A model generated the notes under the pieces. The model saw only the letters and a program-made list of their open reading frames with translations, did no database searches and was not told the origin of the DNA. A stretch of DNA of 64,000 nucleotides from Paenibacillus sp. H1-7 (GTDB lineage Bacteria; Bacillota; Bacilli; Paenibacillales; NBRC-103111). Each line of letters begins with the position of its first letter. The first letter of the stretch is position 1. Position numbers and translations under genes: made by a program. The stretch spans positions 4,465,501 to 4,529,500 of the forward strand of contig NZ_CP031168.1 in the NCBI RefSeq assembly GCF_022354825.1, written 5' to 3'. Below, piece by piece: positions 41,955 through 51,052 of the stretch.

Positions 41955-42113
41955 GATCGTTCACATCCTCTTCAATATAGGTCTATATACTAACACAAAT
42001 TCCACGGTAAAACCATTTTTCTACTTTGAAGGAGTTAACTGATTTGTCTCCCCAAAAGACAACAGCTTTGGAAGAGAATACAACGTCTAGTTCGCCTTTT
42101 TGATTGAACTTTA

Positions 42114-43682
42114 TCAACGCAACTCAAATTGTTCATCAAAATGGCTTATCAACGCCAATGCCTCCTCATGATCAGGCTCAAGATCTAATAATTTTCGTAT
42201 GTACCTCCATGCATCTTCGACTAAGTCTAACTCGAAACAACAAATGGCTAGACAGTAATATACGGTTGAAATGACCTCATTCGGTTCTTGATGTACCGAT
42301 ATTTCCAAATACCGTTTGGAGTGTTCGTACATGTCCATCTCAAACAGTACCAATCCTGCATCAAGGGCTAGATCATAACGCTGCTCCATGACGTAGTATG
42401 AAGACCACATCAGTTGTATGCCTCTTAAGATATCCTGCTTTTCTTCATCGTTTGCCTCCGGCAACAATCTGGAGATCTGCTTCGTGCTTTGAATGAAAAA
42501 TTCCGCGTCATATCCACCCAAACGCCAAAAACTTAATATTTGCTCTAGTTCCATGCTATCTAGATTGCGATCTACCCAACCTTTCATAACAAAAAATTCA
42601 TCTGGACCAAAGCGTTCAACACAGCGACGATAAGCTAATCTCATATTTGGATATTCCATTGGTTTTTCTAAATTGAGGATACAGCCAACATTTATATTTT
42701 TATAATGATGTGGGGGGAATAACGCCGCGGCTCCTCTTTTTTCAAAGACATGCTGAATCGCATGGTAGTTTGCCGTTAAAGAAAAACTTCCATGTAAGAC
42801 CAATACCGGCGGTTCTGCGAATTTCCAGTTATCTAGTAAGTGATCTCCTTTGTCTGCTGTTATTAATAGGAATCCCGCTTGAGACAACAGGTTTAAATGC
42901 TCTAAACAAGTTATTCCAGCGGCTGGAAATAAAATATGCGAGTCTTCTAGTTGTTCCTGATAAAGGGAAATGACATTACGGTAAGGATAGGTCTCTTGTT
43001 CGTACTCAGGCGCTCGTCGGTGCTCATAGTGTAAAGTTATTTGATCTAACCATTCTGATGGTTTAAGTGAATCACTATGTTCGGGATATTCGATATAAAC
43101 ATCTGTTTCATAAATTTGCCCATCACCAACATAAATCAACTCTTGTGGAATGCTATCAAAAAAGTAGTTGGCAACAATGATTAATGGTTGTTTTAAATCT
43201 CCTTCACTAACGGTTGTACCTGATACAATGAGGTTCAGTACTTTATCATGGACAGCATCAAATCGCGCAAAATCAAGTACTCCCTCAGTGATAAAAGATT
43301 GTAGAGCGGGATGTTCCTTCCAAGCCATAACATTGTTCATCGCCAAATCCGTCATGATATAGCGGAACCGAGGCAGTGATATCCCAGCGTAGTCTCTTAG
43401 TTGACACAACTCATGCAAAACATGGTACGCAAGGCGTCCTGCTCCTGCTCCAAGCTCCACAATTAAAACAGGATCTAAAGAATATTCCTTATTCGCGCGA
43501 TCTTGAAGAAACCCAAAGATCATTTCTGCATATGCATTAGCGATCATCGGATTACTCGTTATATATTGAGGAACTTGGTCATTGTTCCAGGCCTTCGTTC
43601 CTTCCTCTTCATAATATTGTCGCTGGACATTCCATATAGGCGCTTCACTGAAGCGGTAACGTTGTTTGTTAGTACCTGTCAT
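42114..43682 (-). CDS. SAM-dependent methyltransferase (MidA-like) with TPR tail
   Basis: The 522-residue protein has a class I methyltransferase motif I (PVLIVELGAGAGRLAYHVLH) and a MidA-like region (IIVANYFFDSIPQELIYVGD). The last ~110 residues form helical TPR-like repeats (VYYCLAICCFELDLVEDAWR, IRKLLDLEPDHEEALALIS). MidA-type enzymes methylate Arg in protein partners. The TPR tail suggests a protein substrate here too. Standing alone with 430 bp of AT-rich sequence upstream, it gives no operon clue. Confidence 0.7.
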   Translation of the reverse strand: MTGTNKQRYRFSEAPIWNVQRQYYEEEGTKAWNNDQVPQYITSNPMIANAYAEMIFGFLQDRANKEYSLDPVLIVELGAGAGRLAYHVLHELCQLRDYAGISLPRFRYIMTDLAMNNVMAWKEHPALQSFITEGVLDFARFDAVHDKVLNLIVSGTTVSEGDLKQPLIIVANYFFDSIPQELIYVGDGQIYETDVYIEYPEHSDSLKPSEWLDQITLHYEHRRAPEYEQETYPYRNVISLYQEQLEDSHILFPAAGITCLEHLNLLSQAGFLLITADKGDHLLDNWKFAEPPVLVLHGSFSLTANYHAIQHVFEKRGAAALFPPHHYKNINVGCILNLEKPMEYPNMRLAYRRCVERFGPDEFFVMKGWVDRNLDSMELEQILSFWRLGGYDAEFFIQSTKQISRLLPEANDEEKQDILRGIQLMWSSYYVMEQRYDLALDAGLVLFEMDMYEHSKRYLEISVHQEPNEVISTVYYCLAICCFELDLVEDAWRYIRKLLDLEPDHEEALALISHFDEQFELR

Positions 43683-43902
43683 TTATACGATCCTGCTCTC
43701 TTGAAATATTACCTATAACTTACCTTACTAAGTACCTTTTTTATACGACAATGATTTCTACACACTTTAAAAATCCATCTGGTTCCGACAATCCAAGCGC
43801 TACCTCTAACTTCCGCCGTGATACTCGTAATAAAAAACTTCACCGAGATCACATCATAACGGGTCGATCAGGGTTTGTCTAGTTCTTTCTTCCAAAAGCT
43901 TA
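43683..43902. other. Intergenic, nothing recognised
   Basis: This AT-rich region upstream of the methyltransferase presumably carries its promoter. No element copy was found. Confidence 0.3.
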
Positions 43903-44040
43903 CTACTGTATAATTTTTAAATGCATAGAAGCCCATTGCTTTTTTCGTTCGAAGCCAATTTCGTCCATCATTTTTATGGTTTCTTTTACATTAGAGTTTT
44001 CGACTCTCAATTCCATAGATCGACTTAAATAAATTGCTCC
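43903..44040 (-). pseudogene. Coding remnant, unidentified
   Basis: The open minus-strand frame reads GAIYLSRSMELRVENSNVKE, then TIKMMDEIGFERKKQWASM. It is preceded by a stop and lacks a ribosome binding site, so it is likely the tail of a lost gene. Confidence 0.35.
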
Positions 44041-44311
44041 CTACTACTAATATTCCTAACTATATTACTAATTTTCCCAATTATCGAAGAGTTAATTCAT
44101 TAGTAAATCCTATGCCTACGTACCAAGAACCAGCCAATAAAAAATCAACGGTTAACATCCTCCTAATCACAACATCATATGAGGAACCAATTCCGACGAA
44201 TTAAAATATAAAGAAGGCAGCCTAGTCGGAGACTGCCATAGTAGCCATCATTAGATATTTTTATTTGTTACATTGCTTCTTATTTCCGTCACATTTCTGA
44301 CATCCCTTTTA
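44041..44311. other. Intergenic, nothing firm
   Basis: An AT-rich stretch with a possible stem AAGGCAGCCTA...GACTGCC near 44213-44240, and no open frame worth naming. Confidence 0.3.
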
Positions 44312-44518
44312 TTAGTTTAAAAGCTTAGCTTTAACTCGTGCCTTTTCGGCTTCTTCTTCTGTAAAGCCTTCTTTAATCAACTGCTTTTTAATTCGTACAG
44401 CAAATAGATCTGCACCCAATTCTAGCTCTGGTGTATCAGCAGCTTTATAACGTCCAGACATAAGTTGAATAGCATTATTTAATTTCTTTTTCTTCTCCAC
44501 ACCCTCACCTACTTTCAA
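44312..44518 (-). CDS. Small hypothetical helical protein, 68 aa
   Basis: The frame reads KKKKLNNAIQLMSGRYKAAD, then FAVRIKKQLIKEGFTEEEAE and KARVKAKLLN. A GTG a few codons into the frame (start of VEKKKK) may be the true start. The charged, helical composition and the well-spaced GFTEEEAEKAR motif look like a real small protein. No family is recognised. Confidence 0.45.
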   Translation of the reverse strand: MKVGEGVEKKKKLNNAIQLMSGRYKAADTPELELGADLFAVRIKKQLIKEGFTEEEAEKARVKAKLLN

Positions 44519-44651
44519 CTGTTCACATTATCTTTCCTAAATCTCAATCATGACACAAATCCACCTACATTAATGATACTAATTTCCCTACAATAACTAT
44601 CAATATCACAACAGTAGGTATCACAACATTATTTTACAATTGAAAAAACGT

Positions 44652-44850
44652 TTAATCCAGCAAGATATTTTTCAGCTGCTTTTTCTCATTATTAAAACAT
44701 ATTTTTTTCAGACAATTTATTTTAGTCTTCTCCTCTTTATTTTGATACACCCTGGCCATCGGAATGTGCATGGAACCATCCATTGAAGCATTTCTGGAGA
44801 AGTAGTCCCGCGTAGTTTTTTGTTTGAGTGACTTGTTCAGACAGACTTCA
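44652..44850 (-). pseudogene. Decayed coding stretch, unidentified
   Basis: The minus strand is open over about 60 codons (QKTTRDYFSRNASMDGSMHI, then PMARVYQNKEEKTKIN) without a start. Composition is protein-like but no family is recognised. Confidence 0.3.
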
Positions 44851-45082
44851 CGTTGGCCGCATTTTCAAATTGCGCTTCCGCTCAGGCAGACCCCTTCCTG
44901 TGTTGAAAAAAAGGACCCGCAAACTAACGGGTCTCCTTCTCTTTTTCATAAAGTATTCTTGACCATGCAGGTCATTACACCTGACTCGTGAAGCGCTTTA
45001 ACCAATCCTCGTAGAAATACCATCTCCTGCTTTGTTAACGTAGTACCGGCATCTAAAACTAATTTTATGAGTTAATTCATTT

Positions 45083-45685
45083 TTATTGATTGATACAGAA
45101 CATTTCGGTGAGTTTTAATTGTTCATAAACATCAATTTCTGGATCAACCATTGATCGAAGTTCGTACCCTTCTAATAAACTGATTAGCATATTGACCATT
45201 ACAAGAACATCTATATCAGTACGGATTTGTCCAAGCTCTTGTCCTCTAATAATAATCTTTGACATAAAATCAACCCAAGCACGATATTGTTTTATCATCC
45301 ATTCACGAACAATTTGATTTTTCCTTGAAAGAACGACCATTTGATAATAGGCAGCAGTCCATAACTCCCGATCTACTCCCCCCGTACCTACATGTACTAG
45401 ATGCATTAATCGTTTTAATATCAATTGAACATTGCATGTTTCATCCGATAATTCTTTTAAAGTCTCTTCTACGATGTGATCAAAATCTCGATCTAATCGA
45501 TTTTGTATAACTTCATACAACAAATCTTCTTTATTCTTAAAATGGACATAGAATGAACCCTTTGTTTTTCCCGTTCCTTTCATAATGTCATCAATGCTCA
45601 TTGCATCATACCCCTTATCTGCAAGAAGTTGAAATGCAGAATCGATAACTTTCTTTTTAGTTTCTTCACCAGTTGAGTACTTCAT
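45083..45685 (-). CDS. TetR/AcrR-family regulator
   Basis: The 200-residue protein has the TetR DNA-binding domain at ~8-60 (KKKVIDSAFQLLADKGYDAM, IMKGTGKTKGSFYVHFKNKE) and a C-terminal ligand domain of the TetR_C_6/16 kind. It is divergent from a secreted protein starting at 45888. A palindrome CTAACCGGTTAG just after that gene's -10 box is the expected TetR operator, so it should repress the secreted-protein gene. Confidence 0.9.
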   Translation of the reverse strand: MKYSTGEETKKKVIDSAFQLLADKGYDAMSIDDIMKGTGKTKGSFYVHFKNKEDLLYEVIQNRLDRDFDHIVEETLKELSDETCNVQLILKRLMHLVHVGTGGVDRELWTAAYYQMVVLSRKNQIVREWMIKQYRAWVDFMSKIIIRGQELGQIRTDIDVLVMVNMLISLLEGYELRSMVDPEIDVYEQLKLTEMFCINQ

Positions 45686-45799
45686 ATAAAAATTAGCTCT
45701 CCTTTACCAATCCTGTAGTTAATAGTACGAACAAGGGTTCAAGAATTAGCCTAATAATGAACCCTTTTTCCTAAATCAAAATATTTGTAAATTTGGGTA

Positions 45800-45849
45800 T
45801 TGACTGGATGGATAATTCTGTATATCATGAAAACATTCTAACCGGTTAG
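45800..45849 (+). promoter_or_regulatory. Sigma-A promoter with TetR operator
   Basis: TTGACT (45800-45805), a 17-bp spacer and TATCAT (45823-45828) form a promoter for the gene at 45888. The perfect palindrome CTAACCGGTTAG (45838-45849) covers the start-site region, where a repressor would block it. Confidence 0.75.
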
Positions 45850-45887
45850 TATGATTTTGTCTATAATCTAATTAAGGAGTTGGTTTA

Positions 45888-46340
45888 ATGACATTATCTC
45901 AAAATAATGCAAAGAAGTGGATGTTATTATTTGTTTTATGCTTTTCAATGATTTTTGCATTTTTTCCACAGTCCAAAGCAGAAGCTTCTGGAACTCGGAC
46001 TTTTACTACTGAGGATGGTTTATGGGACAATACTGCTTATCTTACTTACTGGCCAGGAACGAATATTGTAGAAAAGAATGTACAAGTTGATGTTTGGAAT
46101 TTAACGAGAATATCAGATAACTACAACCCATTTGCAGTTCGTCCTACTCAATTATCCGTTCGCTTATGTAATGCTAGTTCTAAACAATGTACAGAATATA
46201 AAACATTCAACACAATTAAATCAGGTTATGGACGGGTACAATTTTATAACGTGTTACCTGGAGTCTATAATGTAGACATTAAGGATCATATCTATTGGAC
46301 TAAAGTAAGTGGCAAAAACCTTGTAATTGAATGGAGATAA
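45888..46340 (+). CDS. Secreted protein of unknown function, 150 aa
   Basis: A Sec signal peptide covers residues 1-33 (MLLFVLCFSMIFAFF core, cleavage after AEA). The mature ~115 residues are beta-rich (FTTEDGLWDNTAYLTYWPGT, VQVDVWNLTRISDNY) with one Cys pair (LCNASSKQC). It resembles small single-domain exported proteins of bacilli. The TetR-controlled promoter suggests inducible secretion. No family is recognised. Confidence 0.7.
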   Translation: MTLSQNNAKKWMLLFVLCFSMIFAFFPQSKAEASGTRTFTTEDGLWDNTAYLTYWPGTNIVEKNVQVDVWNLTRISDNYNPFAVRPTQLSVRLCNASSKQCTEYKTFNTIKSGYGRVQFYNVLPGVYNVDIKDHIYWTKVSGKNLVIEWR

Positions 46341-46527
46341 CGATCCCTTTTGGCAAATCCCGTTTGCAAAACCCTTGATTTCATCCTCACTCAATGGCCC
46401 ATTAAGACTGAGGTAGCTTTAACAAAATCCCCCTTTTTTAATTCGGAATTCCCATTGAATCACAACTTCAACCACATGTATAATATCACAGGTATTTGAA
46501 TATCACACAAGCAAAGGAGATCGGCTA

Positions 46528-47004
46528 ATGAAGAAGAGATTCTGGACCATTGGACTATCATTTGCATTTTTATTGGCTTTATTGATCGTACCCGTACAGC
46601 AATCATTCAGTGCACCCGAAACCTCTGCCAATGCGGGCAGCATCTCCAGCAGCGCATTGAATGGGCAATATCATCTGGATAATGTCGTAAAAATTTATGT
46701 TCCTTCCACGATCAAAGGAGATATACCCATCAGTAAGGAAGCGCATGAAAAGCTCGTAGATCAGGCGCTTACGCAATTTTCAGATTGGTTCGGAGGCGCT
46801 ACGGCTGTCGAGGGAACAGGCGCTTGGATGGACAAAGATAAAAAATTGATCAAAGAAAAAGTGACGATTGTATATGCATTCGCTGATAAGCTGGATTAAG
46901 AGGATGTGAATCGAGTCGTTACCTATGCGAAGCAAATGAAAGAGGATCTTTTGCAATCTTCCGTATCCATCGAAGTTGACGGCAAGATGTTTTTTATTGA
47001 ATAA
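46528..47004 (+). pseudogene. DUF3574-like secreted protein interrupted by one stop codon
   Basis: The frame starts at 46528 (AAAGGAG) with a signal peptide ending after QQSFSA. The mature part reads LDNVVKIYVPSTIKGDIPIS and FGGATAVEGTGAWMDKDKKL, close to DUF3574. A TAA at 46897-46899 interrupts the frame after FADKLD, but the same frame continues EDVNRVVTYAKQMKEDLLQS and SIEVDGKMFFIE to a second stop at 47002. One codon change (for example AAA to TAA) explains it. Readthrough is possible but unproven. Confidence 0.65.
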
Positions 47005-47051
47005 TTCCAATTGTCAGATGAAAATAAAGAATTAGATTGACGCGATAAACG

Positions 47052-47103
47052 AAACAGCAGCAGCCATGGACGAGAAAATAAAGTCCTAGACTGCTGCTGT
47101 TTT
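47052..47103 (+). terminator. Hairpin related to sequence at 14528-14567
   Basis: AAACAGCAGCAG and CTGCTGCTGTTTT pair across ~28 bases and give a T-run on the plus strand. The right half matches, in inverted orientation, GCAGCAGTCTAGGACTTTAT at 14541. It may be a decayed element with remnant ends at 47040 and 47105-47135. Confidence 0.5.
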
Positions 47104-47182
47104 ATTGAACAAATATTCCCAACTGAAACGTAATGTTCAAAGTGATTAAAGTTTTTTTGACTGATTAAATTTTTATCGCATT

Positions 47183-47695
47183 CTAATTCAGGGAGACAAG
47201 ATAGTCGGCAAGTTTATCGAAGGTACCCTCAAGATCTTGTTGAAGCTTTGGAGCCATACCTTTATAGGTTTCTTGTTCCTCAGCTGAAGCGTTCATAGGG
47301 TAACCTTTCAGTTTTAAAACAGTTTTACCTTCGTCATCTTCTAGCGTTATGATATTCATAATTTCAAGAGGCCAGCTCACGCTAAAAGGCGCCCGGACCG
47401 TATTGCCTTGCTCATCGGAAAAAGATCGGATATAAGCCACTTTCTCAGGTTCGACAACCTCTTGGTATGCAAATTTCCCCCACATAACCTGATTTCCGTC
47501 AGTAGACGTCTGAATACCTAAAAACTCGCCACCTGATCGAGCGTCCATTTTAACTATTTCAAGGGTGACCCCTTTTGGTCCCCACCATTTCGCGAAATGC
47601 CCGAGTTCTGTCCATGCTTTAAATACGAGTTCGCGAGGGGCATCGAATACACGCGTAATTGCAGTTTCGAACGATCGATTCAGATTGTTATCCAT
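47183..47695 (-). CDS. AHSA1/SRPBCC-family protein
   Basis: The 170-residue protein shows the complete AHSA1 pattern: FETAITRVFDAPRELVFKAW, LGHFAKWWGPKGVTLEIVKM, DARSGGEFLG and a C-terminal LEGTFDKLADYLVSLN helix. Such proteins bind hydrophobic ligands and are often induced by stress or organised with regulators. It lies 18 bp beyond a RibD-like fragment on the same strand and probably shares its promoter (copy B of R4). Confidence 0.88.
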   Translation of the reverse strand: MDNNLNRSFETAITRVFDAPRELVFKAWTELGHFAKWWGPKGVTLEIVKMDARSGGEFLGIQTSTDGNQVMWGKFAYQEVVEPEKVAYIRSFSDEQGNTVRAPFSVSWPLEIMNIITLEDDEGKTVLKLKGYPMNASAEEQETYKGMAPKLQQDLEGTFDKLADYLVSLN

Positions 47696-47713
47696 GAAAA
47701 TCCTCCTTGTTTT

Positions 47714-47968
47714 TCATGCAGCGTAAACTGGCCCCTTCAACAAGAAGAGTTCTGCCACGATACATGATCCAGCTTCTGCGAGAAGACGTACTTGGGTTTC
47801 AATCGTCGACGCTGCTGGCAATGGCTGGCCAAGCCTTTCCATCAGCTGGTAGATTTTACGTCCAACAAGCAGACCATCGGACTGGTCCATCAGGTGCACC
47901 TGGTGGAGCTCCTCATCCGGAATCACCTGCGTGTGGTCACAGTAACCGCCGAGTATCACATTCATCAT
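47714..47968 (-). pseudogene. RibD/DHFR-like protein, truncated
   Basis: The start is MMNVILGGYCDHTQVIPDEE, then DGLLVGRKIYQLME, as in the RibD C-terminal family; then similarity stops and the frame ends after 84 residues. The leader and first codons (ATGATGAATGTG) are duplicated upstream of the RibD-like gene at 13831. About 100 residues of the reductase are missing. Confidence 0.6.
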
Positions 47969-48069
47969 AAGGATTAAACGTCCTCATATGCAGCTTCCTT
48001 AAGTCTACATTTTATCATCCAAAAGCAGGCCCGGTTTCTCATGGATTGCTAATGTGCACAGTACGGGCC
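47959..48069 (-). repeat. Duplicated promoter/leader segment R4, copy B
   Basis: Read on the minus strand, this matches copy A at 13689-13801, including GTGCACATTAGCAATCCATG, the ribosome binding site region before CTGCATATG and the ATGATGAATGTG start of the RibD-like fragment. Confidence 0.65.
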
Positions 48070-48154
48070 ATGCCTAAATTGATGGTAAATATTCTGTTCA
48101 CCTTCTTGGATCAATTTATTACAATTAAACTTATTTATTTCAAGGCGGTCACCA

Positions 48155-48244
48155 GGTTAGCCTGCCCGTTACTTCAAAGAAAAAAGGAACAGATGCCAGC
48201 TGCGGCGATCTGTTCCTGGTCTTTGTACTGTCGTTAGCTCAATG
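48155..48244 (-). repeat. attC-like element E13 (two-ended)
   Basis: Left end TAGCCTGCCCGTTACTTCAA, stem AGGAACAGATG/GATCTGTTCCT (imperfect), right end GTACTGTCGTTAGCTCAATG with the spacer shortened. It lies 47 bp beyond the HxlR gene stop. Confidence 0.65.
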
Positions 48245-48290
48245 ACCTATCCCTGATAATTGATACCTGCGATCGATATAACCCCAAGTT

Positions 48291-48635
48291 TCAACTCTCT
48301 GTAACTTCTTTTTTTTGAAGTGAAATGTAATGCTCCCCCACCTTTATCATTTGCTCCAGAATGGGTTCCAGGCTTTTCCCAAAATCGGTTAAGCTATATT
48401 CAACCTTCGGTGGGACGGTCAAAAAAGCGGTGCGTTTAACGATATTGCATTCCTCCAGCTCCCGCAGTTGTGTAGTAAGAACATGCCTGGATATGCCGGA
48501 TATTAACCGTTGAAGTTCACCAAAACGTCGGGTCTGCTGAAGCAGTTCAAATATGATCCTGGGTTTCCACTTCCCACTAATCATTTGTAGCCCCACTTCT
48601 ACAGGGCAACCAAAGGTTTCGTTCTGATAAGGCAT
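48291..48635 (-). CDS. HxlR-family transcriptional regulator
   Basis: The 114-residue winged-helix protein shows the HxlR pattern: CPVEVGLQMISGKWKPRIIF, LLQQTRRFGELQRLISGISR and VLTTQLRELEECNIVKRTAF. The N-terminal Cys, a redox or electrophile sensor in many members, is present (residue 9). It is divergent from a SnoaL-like gene at 48756 and probably controls it. Confidence 0.9.
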   Translation of the reverse strand: MPYQNETFGCPVEVGLQMISGKWKPRIIFELLQQTRRFGELQRLISGISRHVLTTQLRELEECNIVKRTAFLTVPPKVEYSLTDFGKSLEPILEQMIKVGEHYISLQKKEVTES

Positions 48636-48755
48636 CTTTTACCTCCACATAGGTCAGTTTTTTATGACTATGTCATCTTATTCTGCGTACTTAATTTAAT
48701 GCTGGTATTCAGATAAGCTAGCATATATAAACATCATATAGAAAGAGGCGATTCT

Positions 48756-49178
48756 ATGAAACCCCCCATTCGTGATATAACCGTCATGAATCCAGAAGAT
48801 ATGAATGCTGCGTTTGCAGAAGCTTACAACTCAGGTGACATCGATAAATTGCTTGCTCTATACGAACCGGACGGTATTCTGGTTAATCCGAACGGCGGCT
48901 ATGATCAAGGAATCGAACAAATCCGAAAAACTCTAGAGGAACTATTGCGACTACAAGGCAGCATGATATCCAAGAATATATACTGTATCCCTTTTGAAAA
49001 TATCGCTTTGCTCCGGGCACATTTTATCCTTCAAACTGTAGGTAAGGATGGGAATCCAATACAAATCCTAGGCCACACTTCTGAGATACTGAGAAAACAG
49101 CAGGACGGCAGATGGCTCTATATCGTTGATCACCCATATGGGGCAGAACTATTAAGAGGAGTAGATTCGGCCGGTTAA
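48756..49178 (+). CDS. SnoaL/DUF4440-like (NTF2-fold) protein
   Basis: The 140-residue protein starts after AAGAGGCG and shows FAEAYNSGDIDKLLALYEPD, GILVNPNGGYDQGIEQIRKT and a strand-rich C-terminus ending YIVDHPYGAE. This is the cone-shaped NTF2 fold of ketosteroid-isomerase-like proteins, which bind or isomerise small hydrophobic molecules. The divergent HxlR gene is the likely regulator. Confidence 0.8.
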   Translation: MKPPIRDITVMNPEDMNAAFAEAYNSGDIDKLLALYEPDGILVNPNGGYDQGIEQIRKTLEELLRLQGSMISKNIYCIPFENIALLRAHFILQTVGKDGNPIQILGHTSEILRKQQDGRWLYIVDHPYGAELLRGVDSAG

Positions 49179-49231
49179 TATAAAAAAACAAAACTTGGCG
49201 ATATTTATGCTACTGTTCAGTGCATATGGTA

Positions 49232-49320
49232 ATAACTAACCTCCCCATTAGCACAACGCGGCTCCCGATATCCAAGCCGGCAGCCGCGTCAGTTGTTTAT
49301 TCAGCTATCGTACCCCCACC
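49232..49320 (-). repeat. attC-like element E14 (two-ended)
   Basis: Left end ATAACTAACCTCCCCATTAG, stem GCGGCTcCCG/CGGCAGCCGC, right end CAGCTATCGTACCCCCACC. The right R box is lost. It lies 41 bp beyond the stop at 49361. Confidence 0.65.
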
Positions 49321-49360
49321 ATTCAAGCAAGTTACCTTATATGTTAACAGCGGAGTAATA

Positions 49361-50029
49361 TCAGGGCGAAAAAAGTTTCCAATGCCCTTCAGAAACAACT
49401 TCGACTGTTCCGTCGATCACTTTGATGGCGGTCTGATCATCAATCGCATACGCCGGCCCCTGCATCCCGGCCGCCCATCTCTCTGCAGCAGCCATTGTGT
49501 TATGCGGCAGCATCTCGTGATCCAGATGCGGAAACATTGCAAAATCAACCAGTCCCAGTGCTTCATCGCCACCGTTGGGTGGAGTCCAGCCAACGAAGAA
49601 TTCCCCGATGTTAGGTGCCATCACCATACTCCCGGCGCTCATTCCCACATAGACTGCCTGCAGCGACGGCAAGAGATCTGCCAGCCCGGATTGCCGCATC
49701 CAGTAGCACAGGTAGAGGGCGTCGCCGCCCGCCACCAGCAGGACGTCCGTCTCCCGGACCAGCGGCATCCAGCGGTCTTCGCCGATGCTTGGCAATGCTG
49801 TGAGCTCCAGCACACCGATGGACTTCCAGCCCAGGTCGACCATGGGATTCTCTTCTTTCCCGCTGATGAATTCCCAGGCTTTGACGCCGGGGCTGACCCA
49901 GGGGTGTCCATACATCGCGGTGGGGATGCACAGGGCGTTAGAGTGGGCGATCGGCTTGCCCAGCATGCCAACCAGCGCGTCTTTTATGCTTTTGTTATTG
50001 ATGCCACCAGATGTAAGCAGAAATTTCAT
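49361..50029 (-). CDS. Peptidase S51-like (PepE/cyanophycinase type) hydrolase
   Basis: The 222-residue protein has the S51 pattern: LLTSGGINNKSIKDALVGML, ETDVLLVAGGDALYLCYWMR, the nucleophile Ser in AVYVGMSAGSMVMAPN and a His in FAMFPHLDH. S51 enzymes cleave dipeptides with N-terminal Asp or related substrates. The GC content (about 57%) is above the neighbours. It starts after AGGAGTGAAG and stands between E14 and E15. Confidence 0.85.
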   Translation of the reverse strand: MKFLLTSGGINNKSIKDALVGMLGKPIAHSNALCIPTAMYGHPWVSPGVKAWEFISGKEENPMVDLGWKSIGVLELTALPSIGEDRWMPLVRETDVLLVAGGDALYLCYWMRQSGLADLLPSLQAVYVGMSAGSMVMAPNIGEFFVGWTPPNGGDEALGLVDFAMFPHLDHEMLPHNTMAAAERWAAGMQGPAYAIDDQTAIKVIDGTVEVVSEGHWKLFSP

Positions 50030-50169
50030 AACTTCACTCCTTTTCTTTGTGTGCGTCTGAGGTTTATTCCATTAGACTTTTCAAACGAGGGTGCGGACGT
50101 CTAATCAAACATTCATTTGCGTTTGTAAACTTCGTAATTTCCCTAATGCCTAGGTGTTCGACAAACGAT

Positions 50170-50266
50170 TGAACTATCCTGCCCGTTACTTTAATGAAAA
50201 AGCAGCCGATTTTGCTGAACGGCTGCTTCGTATCATTATTAAACTATCGTACCCGTTAGCGCAATG
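50170..50266 (-). repeat. attC-like element E15 (two-ended)
   Basis: Left end GAACTATCCTGCCCGTTACT plus TTAATGAAAAA, stem GCAGCCG/CGGCTGC, right end AAACTATCGTACCCGTTAGC plus GCAATG. Very close to E10 throughout. Confidence 0.8.
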
Positions 50267-50347
50267 AGAGCTGTGGATTTTGTTCCAAATACAAAAGAGT
50301 CTACGAGTCGCCCAAATAGGACGACTCCGCATCTGGACTTCTCAGCA

Positions 50348-50719
50348 TTAAGTTCGATAATAGGACAGCACCCAGCACACGCCGTTTCGGTCGGTAACGA
50401 TGGCCAGCAGTCCGTTAAACGGAGCTTCATACGCTTCCGAATTAATAATCCCTCCGGCCGCAAATTCTTCGTAGATCCTTTGGAACGCTTCCTCCGTCTC
50501 GATTCTCAAGAAAATTCTCACGTAATCGCCTTTCATTACCGGCTTTGCCGCTTGAGTATCAGCAAACTTAAGGGTTGCCCCCTCTACATGCAGGTCCGCG
50601 TTAAGCACCTCTTCCCCTTGCTTACGGAGAATGGCAATCTCGCGACCAAACACGCTTTGATAATACTTGATTTCGTCTTTGCAATTCTCCACTACGATAA
50701 ACGGATTTGCTATCATCAA
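50348..50719 (-). CDS. VOC-family protein, PhnB-like
   Basis: The 123-residue protein begins IANPFIVVENCKDEIKYYQS and continues VFGREIAILRKQ, then DYVRIFLRIETEEAFQRIYE and IVTDRNGVCWVLSYY. This is the single-domain PhnB-like VOC branch. It may bind or modify small antibiotics or metabolites. It starts after AGGGGGATGTA and lies 82 bp from E15. Confidence 0.8.
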   Translation of the reverse strand: MMIANPFIVVENCKDEIKYYQSVFGREIAILRKQGEEVLNADLHVEGATLKFADTQAAKPVMKGDYVRIFLRIETEEAFQRIYEEFAAGGIINSEAYEAPFNGLLAIVTDRNGVCWVLSYYRT

Positions 50720-50746
50720 TTACATCCCCCTAAATTTTATTTGATC

Positions 50747-51038
50747 CTATTTGGAACGCGCGATTTCAATGGCATGAGCGACTTCTTGCTCGATATTTAA
50801 ATAATAAACGGATACCCAGCCCAATCGGGATACATACGATACGACCTTGCGTTCCCTTCTTCAATCCATCGATCACGTTCCGTTTTCGGGATGAGCAGGT
50901 CAAACAAGCGGTTGCCTTGAAGATGCTTTCATTACCGTTCAACTGAAATTCTAACCCTCCGAGCCAATGAGGGTGCATAGTAACGCCAGCCCCAGTCAAC
51001 AGCTCTTCGGTCAAACCTGCCCCTCTGTTCCCGCTCAT
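50747..51038 (-). pseudogene. DUF5519 (luciferase-domain-like) protein, frameshifted
   Basis: The pieces read GAGVTMHPHWLGGLEFQLNG in the first frame, LQGNRLFDLLIPKTERDRWI with EEGNARSYRMYPDWAGYPF in a second, and NIEQEVAHAIEIARSK in a third. Together they follow the DUF5519 pattern (HP.WLGGLEF.L.G.E, GNRL.D...P...RD, ...DVQ.AI). At least two frameshifts are needed. It lies 14 bp behind the MarR gene and was probably its target. Confidence 0.6.
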
Positions 51039-51052
51039 CTCTTCATCTCCTC

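Noticed and set aside
46588..46602. GATCGTACCCGTACAGC resembling a right simple site
   Set aside because: It lies inside the signal-peptide coding region of the gene at 46528 and lacks the CGTTAG box, so it is a chance match.
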